Origin: Actinomycetota bacterium
GTDB lineage: Bacteria > Actinomycetota > Acidimicrobiia > Acidimicrobiales > Ilumatobacteraceae
DNA: 7,450 nt
Direction of reading: 5' to 3'
NCBI GenBank assembly: GCA_005801025.1
Contig: SYDZ01000115.1
Span: 1-7,450 of the forward strand
Shown in pieces: positions 1 to 6,414 of this stretch. The translations under genes and the position numbers were made by a program. The notes below the pieces were generated by a model. The model did not search any database. It worked only from the letters and a program-made list of their open reading frames with translations, and was not told the origin of the DNA. Position 1 is the stretch's first letter. The number at the start of each line of letters is the position of its first letter.

Positions 1-744
1 GCACTGCTGGCATTGTGGGGTGTTTCGACCGCTCAGATTTTTGTTCTCAATGCCGTCACCTATCTGTTTCTGATCGTTGCCCTGACCCGGGTCGTATTAC
101 CCGATATTCGCGGTCAGCATCCTGAAAGAGGTTGGCGACGGATGCTCACTGGACTACGCATCAGTCGAGAACGCGGTGTACTCGCAAGACTTTTGTTGAC
201 AATGACCGGATTTTCTTTTTTCTCGCTGGTCTTTGTGGCTCTTTTTCCTTCAGTGGCACGAATCAATTTTGGTGTTGACCCACTCGGTTCAACATATCGC
301 TGGCTGTATGCCACGTGGGGTCTCGGTGCCTTCTTCGGGGCTCTGTCCACCGGCACAGTTTTAGCCAGCGTCCACCGACCAATGGTGATCCGTCGCGGAC
401 TGATTGGTTTCTCCATCAGTCTGGCGGGATTCGCACTAATGCATTCGCCCACACCAGCCTTCCCGATCGGGTTTTGTCTTGGCGTCTTTTATTTCATGGC
501 CGCTAACTCTATGGCCACTGTGTTTCAGCAGAACCTGAAAGATGATGAACGCGTCACCATGATGCCGCTCTGGTTCATGGCTTTTGGCGGCACAGTCGCG
601 GTGAGTGGACTCGCCGCTGGTCCGATCATTGATGTCATCGGCACTCAATCAGTTCTTTTGTTCGGAGCGGCATTCGCTCTCTTTCTGAGTTGGTGGTCTG
701 ACCTGGACCGCCTGCCTCATAACTCATTGCTCAGTCAGCCATAA
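1..744 (+). CDS. MFS transporter, MFS_3 (EntS-like) family, C-terminal part
   Basis: The frame is open at the left edge, so the start lies outside the window and only the last 247 residues are visible. A TTG at 13 is in frame but is not a credible start, because coding character runs straight through it. The protein is very hydrophobic, with about six or seven membrane-spanning stretches. The first stretch runs into a charged cytoplasmic loop (PDIRGQHPERGWRR), which resembles the central loop of a 12-helix permease. The segment WGLGAFFGALSTG, the later QQNLKDDERV turn and the GPIIDVIG motif fit the MFS_3 family of proton-driven exporters such as the enterobactin exporter EntS. The substrate cannot be told. 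The gene ends with TAA at 742-744 and its tail overlaps the 3' end of murF on the other strand by 14 bp. The family call is firm; any role in siderophore or drug export is not. Confidence 0.85.
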   Translation, partial: ALLALWGVSTAQIFVLNAVTYLFLIVALTRVVLPDIRGQHPERGWRRMLTGLRISRERGVLARLLLTMTGFSFFSLVFVALFPSVARINFGVDPLGSTYRWLYATWGLGAFFGALSTGTVLASVHRPMVIRRGLIGFSISLAGFALMHSPTPAFPIGFCLGVFYFMAANSMATVFQQNLKDDERVTMMPLWFMAFGGTVAVSGLAAGPIIDVIGTQSVLLFGAAFALFLSWWSDLDRLPHNSLLSQP

Positions 745-2050
745 CAGCATTGACCACGCGCTCAAGACGCGCCACACGACTTCCCTTGACTAACACGACA
801 GCCCCAGAATCAAGTTCTTGCACGCGCTGCTGCACTTCTTCTAGCGACATCGCCGGCATGCCATAAGCCGTTGTTTCTACTGCCAGAATCTCTATGCGAA
901 ATCTCTGAGCCTGATCCACTATCGCTGCATACGCCCCCTGCGGATCGGTGATCTCAGCCAACACACCAAGTACCGCCACTTTTGTCTTGGCATTGATTTC
1001 GCTGATGGTGTCAATGGCGGCAGCCATTGAAGTTGGATTGGCGTTATAACAGTCATCAAAGAGCAATGCCCCGCGTGGAGTGCGTTTGGCCTGCATGCGG
1101 TGTTCAGAAATCGTGGCCGTGCTCAACGCCACAGCCATTGAGTCCAACGAAATACCAAGAGATTCACCGACAGCAATAGCCGCTGCGGCATTATGCGCCA
1201 TGTGGCGACCAGCAATAGAGAGTTTCATGGCACAGGACCCAGATGGTGTGCGTATCACAAATGCTGCGCAACCTTGTTGATCAATGGTGACAGCAGACAT
1301 GTGGACATGAGCCGATGCAGATTCGCCGTATGTCATCACTGGCGCACTTGAGCGCGCGCTCATCGCCATCACTAAAGAATCATCAGCGTTCAAGATCGCC
1401 ATCCCTTGCGGAGGCAATGCCTCAATCAATTCTCCCTTCGCTTCGGCTACTCCAGCGAGACCACCGAGTAGTTCGGTGTGGGCTTGACCAACTCGTGTGA
1501 CCACGCCAATGGACGGGCGAGCAATCCGACACAGATCGGCGATCTGTCCATGTCCGCGCATCCCCATCTCAAGTACTAATACTTCGGTAGTGATCGGAGC
1601 GTTCAAGATCGTGACGGGCAAACCTTGCTCATTATTGAAACTTCGAATGTTGGCTACGACTCGCTTGCTCGCAGCCAAGGTCGCAGCGATCAGATCCTTA
1701 GTCGTTGTTTTACCCACTGATCCGGTCACGCCGACAACGACAGTCGACTCGGCGAACTGCTGGCGTGCCCAGCGTGCGGCATCAATCAGAGCCAGAGCCG
1801 TATCGGGGACCACGATTGCTGAACCGCCAATACGTTCGACAACATCTAGCCGGGAACTCAGATATGCACTTGCGCCCCCTTTCAAAGCATCAGAAATGAA
1901 GTCATGCCCATCACGCTGCGCCACTATCGGCACAAATAGTTGATGGGGCGACACTTGGCGCGAGTCAAAGGTCGCACCATCAATGTCAGTATCTGGTCCA
2001 AGCAAACGAGCCCCAAGAGCATCCGCTAGGTCTTGGGCACGCCATCTCAT
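731..2050 (-). CDS. murF: UDP-N-acetylmuramoyl-tripeptide--D-alanyl-D-alanine ligase
   Basis: This is the cytoplasmic Mur ligase that uses ATP to add D-Ala-D-Ala to UDP-MurNAc-tripeptide, the last soluble step of peptidoglycan precursor synthesis. Its 439 residues are near the usual MurF length (about 450). The N-terminal domain has the FDSRQV motif at residues 28-33. The ATP-binding loop GVTGSVGKTTTKD is at 107-119. The central domain carries the NNEQG stretch at 139-143, EMGMR at 161-165 and the HN of the HMAHN motif at 283-287. The MurF-typical DDCYNANPTSM is at 332-342 and VKGSR at 421-425. The start ATG at 2050 gives a normal MurF N-terminus, but no Shine-Dalgarno sequence precedes it. 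The diiron protein gene ends 37 bp upstream, so read-through from it is plausible. No mraY follows: downstream lies the convergent MFS gene. A MurF paralogue is possible but less likely. Confidence 0.93.
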   Translation of the reverse strand: MRWRAQDLADALGARLLGPDTDIDGATFDSRQVSPHQLFVPIVAQRDGHDFISDALKGGASAYLSSRLDVVERIGGSAIVVPDTALALIDAARWARQQFAESTVVVGVTGSVGKTTTKDLIAATLAASKRVVANIRSFNNEQGLPVTILNAPITTEVLVLEMGMRGHGQIADLCRIARPSIGVVTRVGQAHTELLGGLAGVAEAKGELIEALPPQGMAILNADDSLVMAMSARSSAPVMTYGESASAHVHMSAVTIDQQGCAAFVIRTPSGSCAMKLSIAGRHMAHNAAAAIAVGESLGISLDSMAVALSTATISEHRMQAKRTPRGALLFDDCYNANPTSMAAAIDTISEINAKTKVAVLGVLAEITDPQGAYAAIVDQAQRFRIEILAVETTAYGMPAMSLEEVQQRVQELDSGAVVLVKGSRVARLERVVNAVMAD

Positions 2051-2087
2051 GAGATAGACGGTAGTTGCTGTACCCGCTGTTTAGGTG

Positions 2088-3218
2088 TCAGTGCTGAACG
2101 TCAGCGAGAGTCTCGCCAAGTTCATACTTCACATACTCCTCGCCAGTGTCTTCAGCATTCTCAAACTGGATGACACCCATCTCTTCGTAGCGACGGCGCA
2201 ACCAGGAATCATTGCGATCCAAAAGACCCAACTTCTTGCAGTTCGGCACGATCTTGGCAAACAACATTTGCTGGAAGATTTCACGAGTTGGGTCACGCAA
2301 GATCAAAGGCACGACATCGCGCGGATTGACACCCATGCGCTCCCAAACCTCTTGCGACATGAAGCGGTCGCGCATCCTGACCGATGCCTCATAGGCAAAT
2401 TCCTGACGCTCTTTAATCTCAGCGTCGCTCATCTCCTTGTACACCTCCTGCAAAGACAACACACCGAAGGCCACATGGCGGGCTTCGTCACTCATCACAT
2501 AACGCAACAATTTCTTCAACAGTGGCTCGGTGGTCATCTGTTGCATGTTGCCGAAAGCAGCCAAAGCCAGACCTTCAACCATGATCTGCATACCCAAGTA
2601 GGTCATGTCCCAACGACTGTCATTCACAATGTCGTCAAGCAACATCCGCAGGTGAGCATTGATCTGATATGAGCCACCAAGTTTTTCATCGAGATAGCGG
2701 GCGAACACTTCAACGTGACGGGCCTCGTCAACGACTTGAGTGCTGGCATACAACTTGGCGTCATACCATGGAACAGTCTCCACGATTTTGGCAGTGCAGA
2801 TAAGGGCACCCTGCTCACCATGCATGAACTGCGACAAACTCCAGCGGCGCTGCTCAATACCGTAAGCCGACCACTCCTTGTCACCCCACTTCGCCATCAC
2901 TGTTCCTTCGTAGTGATTGGCTGTCAAGCCAGAGGAAAGCGCTGCTTGATCCATGCTGACTTGCTTTTCCTCATCAACAACTGTCTCCCATGGCAGGTCG
3001 GTCGTGGCATTCCACTGCCCAACTTTGGCCTTTTCGTACAACTTGCGGAGGGCTGGACGAGACAGCGAGTAATCCCAAGTGAAAATCGCATCGGCATTGT
3101 CCTTGACAATGTGTTGGATTGCATCAACATCGGTATTGGTGATTGACAAAATCGCTTCAATGTCATTGAGTTCACTGCGACCCAACATTTCTTGGCTTTC
3201 GTTTTCGGTAATGCTCAT
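2088..3218 (-). CDS. Ferritin-like diiron-carboxylate protein, probable oxygenase or desaturase-type enzyme, substrate unknown
   Basis: The 376-residue soluble protein shows a complete four-helix diiron ligand set: E135 (HGEQGAL), E165 and H168 (DEARH), E215 (VEGLA), E245 and H248 (a second DEARH). Ligand spacing of 30, 50 and 30 residues is nearer to acyl-ACP desaturases than to ribonucleotide reductase R2, whose middle gap is much longer. F172 sits four residues after H168, where class Ia R2 carries its radical tyrosine. V241, four residues before E245, replaces the extra histidine of the N-oxygenase AurF. An N-terminal KVGQWNATTDLPW stretch (65-77) looks like a family signature. The start ATG at 3218 has a strong GGGGAG ribosome site six bases upstream. 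The gene lies 45 bp after a TetR gene, its likely regulator, and 37 bp before murF. Oxidation of a lipid or aromatic substrate is a guess; the diiron fold is well supported. Confidence 0.82.
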   Translation of the reverse strand: MSITENESQEMLGRSELNDIEAILSITNTDVDAIQHIVKDNADAIFTWDYSLSRPALRKLYEKAKVGQWNATTDLPWETVVDEEKQVSMDQAALSSGLTANHYEGTVMAKWGDKEWSAYGIEQRRWSLSQFMHGEQGALICTAKIVETVPWYDAKLYASTQVVDEARHVEVFARYLDEKLGGSYQINAHLRMLLDDIVNDSRWDMTYLGMQIMVEGLALAAFGNMQQMTTEPLLKKLLRYVMSDEARHVAFGVLSLQEVYKEMSDAEIKERQEFAYEASVRMRDRFMSQEVWERMGVNPRDVVPLILRDPTREIFQQMLFAKIVPNCKKLGLLDRNDSWLRRRYEEMGVIQFENAEDTGEEYVKYELGETLADVQH

Positions 3219-3224
3219 TTTTTT

Positions 3225-3230
3225 CTCCCC
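3225..3230 (-). promoter_or_regulatory. Ribosome binding site of the ferritin-like gene
   Basis: On the minus strand GGGGAG lies exactly six bases before the ATG at 3218. It is one of only two clear Shine-Dalgarno sites in the window; the other precedes the beta-helix lipoprotein. It supports this start and suggests that the diiron protein is translated more strongly than its neighbours. Confidence 0.75.
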
Positions 3231-3263
3231 GTTAGGTTTTGATATATGAAAAAGTCTGCTGAT

Positions 3264-3854
3264 TTAGACTGCTGCTACTGCGTTTAAGGCACTGATAAAT
3301 GGACCAAAGAACTTTCGCGCCGAATCTGGGTCGGCTAAGTCAAAATGCTCACTCGGAGCCAAGAAGTAAGAGATGACGAGACGTGCCAACATCTCCACGA
3401 AGACATCGGCCTCCTCTGCCGGAATGAATTCGAGTGCTAGAGGGGTGATGTACTGCGAGGCGACCCGTAAAATGCGCGGCAAGCCCTCAACTGTCAAAGA
3501 CTTCAGGGCGGTGCCCTCTTCAGTCGACAGCATCATTGCTAAATGTTGATCACCACGCATTGCGTGAAGCGCGTACACCGAAACCTTGACGGTGAAATCA
3601 AGCAAGGACTCAACCTCGGTCAGTTTGGAGCTCATGCCCTCAAAAAAATCTTCAAGTTCGCGCACCCGCAATGCTTCAAACATCACATCTTTGCCGCCAG
3701 GGAACAAGCGGTACAAGGTCGCCCGTGAAACTCCGGCCTCAGTGGCCACATCATCAATCGTCAGTTTGTTGATGCCCCAGCGATCCACACAGCGACGAGC
3801 GGCGTCAAGAATTCGATCTTCTTGGGAAGGACCAAGATTAACAATATTGCTCAC
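3264..3854 (-). CDS. TetR/AcrR-family transcriptional regulator
   Basis: This is a 196-residue DNA-binding repressor of normal TetR length. The N-terminal domain has a first helix at about 11-27 (QEDRILDAARRCVDRWG). The helix-turn-helix is at about 32-51 (TIDDVATEAGVSRATLYRLF), followed by the usual GGKDVMFEAL helix. The C-terminal ligand-binding and dimer domain (about 70-196) is not diagnostic of a ligand. The start is GTG at 3854, since the frame is closed upstream by a stop at 3882-3884. A good promoter places transcription at that same GTG, so the mRNA is probably leaderless, and a 27-bp palindrome overlaps the promoter. The ferritin-like gene follows 45 bp downstream on the same strand. 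The simplest reading is a self-controlled repressor of that gene, responding to the enzyme's substrate or product. Confidence 0.93.
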   Translation of the reverse strand: MSNIVNLGPSQEDRILDAARRCVDRWGINKLTIDDVATEAGVSRATLYRLFPGGKDVMFEALRVRELEDFFEGMSSKLTEVESLLDFTVKVSVYALHAMRGDQHLAMMLSTEEGTALKSLTVEGLPRILRVASQYITPLALEFIPAEEADVFVEMLARLVISYFLAPSEHFDLADPDSARKFFGPFISALNAVAAV

Positions 3855-3861
3855 ACGTGAG
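3850..3861. repeat. Short palindrome overlapping the TetR start codon
   Basis: CTCAC and GTGAG form perfect 5-bp arms around two bases (CTCACACGTGAG). It overlaps the GTG start and shares its GTGAG with the arm of the 27-bp palindrome. It may be part of an extended or second operator, or an mRNA hairpin at the leaderless start. Arms this short can also arise by chance. Confidence 0.35.
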
Positions 3862-3884
3862 ACACTAAGACCCCTAGCGTCTCA
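3858..3884. promoter_or_regulatory. Probable TetR operator, 27-bp imperfect palindrome
   Basis: The outer arms TGAGAC and GTCTCA match perfectly. Inside them CTA/TAG pairs again, and one further G-C pair lies near the centre, giving 10 of 13 paired positions. The site covers the -10 and the spacer of the TetR promoter, so a bound dimer would block RNA polymerase. Length, symmetry and position all suit a TetR-family operator. The binding itself is inference. Confidence 0.6.
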
Positions 3885-3891
3885 TTGTCAA
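3862..3891 (-). promoter_or_regulatory. Sigma-70-type promoter of the TetR gene, leaderless
   Basis: Read on the minus strand, a perfect TTGACA -35 (3886-3891) is followed after 18 bp by TAGTGT (3862-3867), which keeps the key TA and final T of a -10. The expected start of transcription, six or seven bases further on, falls at the GTG start codon at 3854. That would give a leaderless mRNA, a common arrangement in actinobacteria. No Shine-Dalgarno sequence is present, which agrees. Confidence 0.6.
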
Positions 3892-3961
3892 GGTCAAGCC
3901 AGAGACAAATTCGCGCTAAAACGAGGGACGTCCAACAATCCAGGAGAAAATCCCATATCCT

Positions 3962-3976
3962 CACCGTCTCACGGTG
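3962..3976 (-). terminator. Candidate hairpin terminator after the DUF1996 gene
   Basis: On the minus strand CACCGT-GAG-ACGGTG forms a perfect 6-bp, GC-rich stem with a 3-base loop, six bases past the TAA of the DUF1996 gene (3983-3985). There is no T run directly after the stem; a short ATTTT comes about ten bases later. A tail-less actinobacterial terminator is possible. The remaining gap (3855-3961) holds the TetR control region and nothing else recognised. Confidence 0.4.
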
Positions 3977-3982
3977 GCTGAT

Positions 3983-4897
3983 TTAGCCCGATGAGCGACC
4001 GCTTGTGACACCGCACACAACGTTGCGGTGAATGCATAATTCAACTTCTTGCTGCAATTTTTCTTGATCCCAAGCGTTGATGAAATCAGCATGGCCAGTG
4101 AGCAAACTGCCTGATGCCAATTGCAGTTGCGAGGCATCGCCAGTGACGGGGTACGACACCGCGAAGATTAACTGCGGCACGGGAACTGGATGCGAACTCG
4201 GGCACTTTCCGTCCGAAGAATAATGCATGTGCTTTCGATGCCCAGCAATATCAAGATTCTTTCCGTCCCAACAATCGGGGAAAGTGACATCAAGACGCAA
4301 ACCACGGGTGGGTGGACATACCGGCGGTAGTTCCTCACGTAGTCCCCCAGCACCGCAGGACCAAGCCACCACTGAAACTGGTTGCGGTGTGGTCGCCATG
4401 TGATCACCAGCGATGATCATTAACCCTGCTGGGAAGGCCGTCACACTCAGAGGGTCGATACCTAAGCCTGCCCTGTAATAGGCCACACTTTTTTCGGGTG
4501 TGATTAACTCCCCTTCATCCAATAACGCAGGGGCCCAATACGAAGCCGTATCAAGTTGTTGTTCACATGTGGTGGGTTGATCTAGGAGATCTTGTAACTG
4601 CGAATCAGCATTGGCAGCGACATTGCCAAAAAATGTGTGCAAGTGCGAAGCGTCCGCATCACCTGGATACACAATCGGGTCATCACTTAAGGCATGACTA
4701 AACGGACATTCCACGACGAACTGTCCAACCCCACCTTGAGGGCCCGCAATAGGTCGATCGGGCTGACCCATCACTGCCGCTGCATCAACGGGCATCTCCG
4801 AATGAACGTGACCGCCGGCGCGATCATGATCATGGGTGCACGCCATTACTAACGACAAAAACCCGACGAAGAACAGTGCTCTCGTTCGTCGGGCCAT
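3983..4897 (-). CDS. DUF1996-domain lipoprotein
   Basis: The 304-residue protein is predicted to be secreted and lipid-anchored: MARRTR, then a hydrophobic helix and a lipobox LVMAC ending at C20. Directly after the lipid cysteine comes a His-rich stretch (HDHDRAGGHVH, 22-32). The rest carries the DUF1996 (PF09362) motifs in order: DPIVYPG at 73-79, SHLHTFFGN at 84-92, YWAPAL at 120-125, FPDCWDG at 206-212, a GHRKHMHY cluster at 219-226, CPSSHPVPVPQL at 232-243 and HADFINAWD at 269-277. The domain's biochemical role is not known to me. The many conserved histidines and aspartates suggest a metal or glycan site, and the eight other cysteines could form disulfides outside the cell. The gene lies 37 bp after the beta-helix lipoprotein gene. 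Its ATG at 4897 has no visible Shine-Dalgarno sequence, so translation may depend on read-through from upstream. Confidence 0.88.
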   Translation of the reverse strand: MARRTRALFFVGFLSLVMACTHDHDRAGGHVHSEMPVDAAAVMGQPDRPIAGPQGGVGQFVVECPFSHALSDDPIVYPGDADASHLHTFFGNVAANADSQLQDLLDQPTTCEQQLDTASYWAPALLDEGELITPEKSVAYYRAGLGIDPLSVTAFPAGLMIIAGDHMATTPQPVSVVAWSCGAGGLREELPPVCPPTRGLRLDVTFPDCWDGKNLDIAGHRKHMHYSSDGKCPSSHPVPVPQLIFAVSYPVTGDASQLQLASGSLLTGHADFINAWDQEKLQQEVELCIHRNVVCGVTSGRSSG

Positions 4898-4911
4898 GTC
4901 GTTGCGCGTTC

Positions 4912-4944
4912 TATCTAGATAACATCTGACTCGATCAGCTGATC
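4912..4944. repeat. Two perfect palindromes at the beta-helix/DUF1996 gene junction
   Basis: TATCTAGATA (4912-4921) and GATCAGCTGATC (4933-4944) are both perfect. Their centres are 22 bp apart, about two helical turns. The first is in the 37-bp gap; the second overlaps the last codons and stop of the beta-helix gene. They could be paired binding sites controlling the DUF1996 gene, or chance. No convincing -35/-10 pair was found beside them. Confidence 0.3.
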
Positions 4945-6344
4945 TTGTCAGGCACCGTCACTGCATCAAGGTCAACAACTGGTGGTGTTGCGCTTGCTGC
5001 GACACCAGGGGCAGTCGCCGCATCGGGCATTGAGTCAAACACTGGCATCTCCGGGAGAGTTGCTATTTTCCAATCAACTGAAGGAGGCGCAGTTTCCGCG
5101 TCTGCCAACCAGGTAATGACTTGCAGGTCACCAGTCACCCAGTCGCCATCAGCGGTTAAAGGAGTGCCACAGGGCGAGAGCGCCTCAAGATTTGTCGGAG
5201 CAGATGTGGTGTAGGTGTTGCCCTCAAAGCAGTTGCCCAGTGTCCACAAATCTGTGCCGGCTGATCCAACAGCAATGTCGGCGCGACGGTTGTCTTCAAG
5301 CACGTTATTACGCACCGTATTGTCTTGACTGTCCCAAAGGATTCCACCTGCTGGCTGAACTGGGGTCAGTTTCTTGCTTTCGACACAGCTCATATCCCAT
5401 GCTGACTTGGCGGGCATTTCGTCATTGGGATCGTCTTCAAGGAACGGCACAAGACCGATACCAGTCTTATTGTGATCCCAGACTCGGTTGCGCTCAATAA
5501 TATTTTGCACTCCACCAGCACTCAAAATTCCATTGCCCATCGCCAAAATTGCCACATCAATTGCCGGTGAATCAGCCTGGTTATTGGAATACACCCAGTT
5601 GCCGATAATCGTCGTCTTGCGCTGTGGGTAGCACAATTCATAGGTCCCGCTGTTGGGCACAATGCCTGCGCGGTTATTGCGGAAGACTGAACCTGTGATC
5701 ACAAGGTTGCCACCGGCATTAGTCCCCGAATAGCCGAGACCGTTGTGCTCGGCTACGAAATTACGAATTAACGAATGACATGGGTAGCACTCGCCGATGT
5801 ACACGCCAGCATCTGGGCTTCCAGCACCGTAGGAGTTATCAATCACTCCACCTACAGAGTCAAACACGTAGACCCCGTAGTCACCATTACGCCAAGCCGT
5901 CAAATAGTCGCCGCGATAGCCAGTCACACCAGTCCAGAAAAATCCGTTCTTGGTGTAGTTCATGGCAGTCATGTTTTCAAGGGCCACTCCATTGGCTCCA
6001 ACAACGCGAATGCCGTTATCAAGTTCAAAGTTGCCATCAAGGATCACGGTATTACGATCAAGCCCACGAATAATGATGTTGTTCGTCGTGACCTGCACTG
6101 CTTCGGTATAGGTACCAGGAGCGATGAGAATCAAATCACCTTCGACTGCTGCGTCGACGGCACCCTGAATTGTCGGGTAGTCAGCGGGGACATTAAGAAC
6201 GCCCTCAGTTGCCGGAGCCTCAGTTGCCGGAGCCTCAGTTGCCGGAGCCTCAGTTGCCGGTGAACTATCACTCCCGCCGCAGGACGCTATGACCCCCGCA
6301 AGAATCATCACCCCGCAGAGTCTGCGTACAGAACGTTTCATCAT
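4935..6344 (-). CDS. Right-handed beta-helix lipoprotein (NosD/pectate-lyase-like fold) with a CxxCH motif
   Basis: The 469-residue protein starts with a signal peptide and lipobox (VIASC, lipid cysteine C22). A low-complexity linker of PATEA repeats (29-47) follows, and then a beta-helix domain from about 50 to 380. The opening VPADYPTIQGAVDAAVEGD, with IAPGTYTEAV after it, is typical of the first coils of NosD-, DUF1565- and pectate-lyase-like proteins. Later coils repeat N-rich turns such as GSVFRNNRAG, IIGNWVYSNN, IIERNRVWDHNKTG and NTVRNNVLEDNRRA. C186-Y-P-C189-H190 is a CxxCH motif; CYP recurs at C238, and other mature cysteines are C320, C372 and C392. The C-terminal 80 residues are Ala/Pro-rich. 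GGGGAG at 6348-6353 is ideally spaced for the second ATG (6341), so the true protein may be one residue shorter. A sugar-polymer or surface-scaffold role is inferred from the fold; no catalytic residues could be assigned. Confidence 0.85.
   Translation of the reverse strand: MMKRSVRRLCGVMILAGVIASCGGSDSSPATEAPATEAPATEAPATEGVLNVPADYPTIQGAVDAAVEGDLILIAPGTYTEAVQVTTNNIIIRGLDRNTVILDGNFELDNGIRVVGANGVALENMTAMNYTKNGFFWTGVTGYRGDYLTAWRNGDYGVYVFDSVGGVIDNSYGAGSPDAGVYIGECYPCHSLIRNFVAEHNGLGYSGTNAGGNLVITGSVFRNNRAGIVPNSGTYELCYPQRKTTIIGNWVYSNNQADSPAIDVAILAMGNGILSAGGVQNIIERNRVWDHNKTGIGLVPFLEDDPNDEMPAKSAWDMSCVESKKLTPVQPAGGILWDSQDNTVRNNVLEDNRRADIAVGSAGTDLWTLGNCFEGNTYTTSAPTNLEALSPCGTPLTADGDWVTGDLQVITWLADAETAPPSVDWKIATLPEMPVFDSMPDAATAPGVAASATPPVVDLDAVTVPDKIS
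6203..6260. repeat. Tandem 15-bp repeat encoding the PATEA linker
   Basis: The 15-bp unit CCTCAGTTGCCGGAG (+ strand) occurs nearly four times without a single mismatch; the array ends where A becomes T at 6261. It encodes the PATEA linker between the lipid anchor and the beta-helix domain. Perfect identity, including third codon positions, points to recent slippage. The linker length therefore probably varies between strains without changing the frame. Confidence 0.9.
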
Positions 6345-6414
6345 CTTCTCCCCTTGTGATTGTTTAACTTGTTAAAACATACTTGCTACGAAATGCCCGA
6401 AGGTCATTACCTAC
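6345..6414 (-). promoter_or_regulatory. 70-bp leader of the beta-helix gene with an AT-rich palindrome and ribosome site
   Basis: The gap holds GGGGAG (6348-6353) as a strong ribosome site. It also holds the palindrome TTTAAC-TT-GTTAAA (6363-6376), and on the minus strand TATGTT (6376-6381), which could be a -10. No good -35 was seen at the right distance, so an independent promoter is only possible. The palindrome would lie just downstream of such a -10, as an operator might. As a terminator it is weak, because its stem is AT-only except for one pair. Confidence 0.35.

Noticed and set aside
1497..1943. Open frame on the + strand (148 codons)
   Set aside because: It is antisense to murF, low in hydrophobic structure and without any family resemblance. 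murF has intact motifs throughout.
2085..2672. Long open frame on the + strand (195 codons)
   Set aside because: It lies antisense to the diiron protein gene, has no recognisable domain or ribosome site, and its His/Gln-rich text mirrors the codons of the real gene.
3219..3224. T run on the + strand as a terminator tail
   Set aside because: No stem precedes it, and on the coding strand it is the A-rich spacer between GGGGAG and the ATG of the diiron gene.
3241..3263. AT-rich TATAT stretch as a separate promoter for the diiron gene
   Set aside because: A TATA-like -10 can be drawn, but no -35 at a suitable distance is visible, and the 45-bp gap fits co-transcription with TetR.
6203..6260. 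Possible CRISPR-like array
   Set aside because: The repeats are 15 bp, directly joined with no spacers, and in frame within a lipoprotein gene.
5775..6263. Open frame on the + strand (162 codons) ending in a repeated SLSCR motif
   Set aside because: It is antisense to the beta-helix gene, and its terminal repeat is only the PATEA tandem repeat read backwards.
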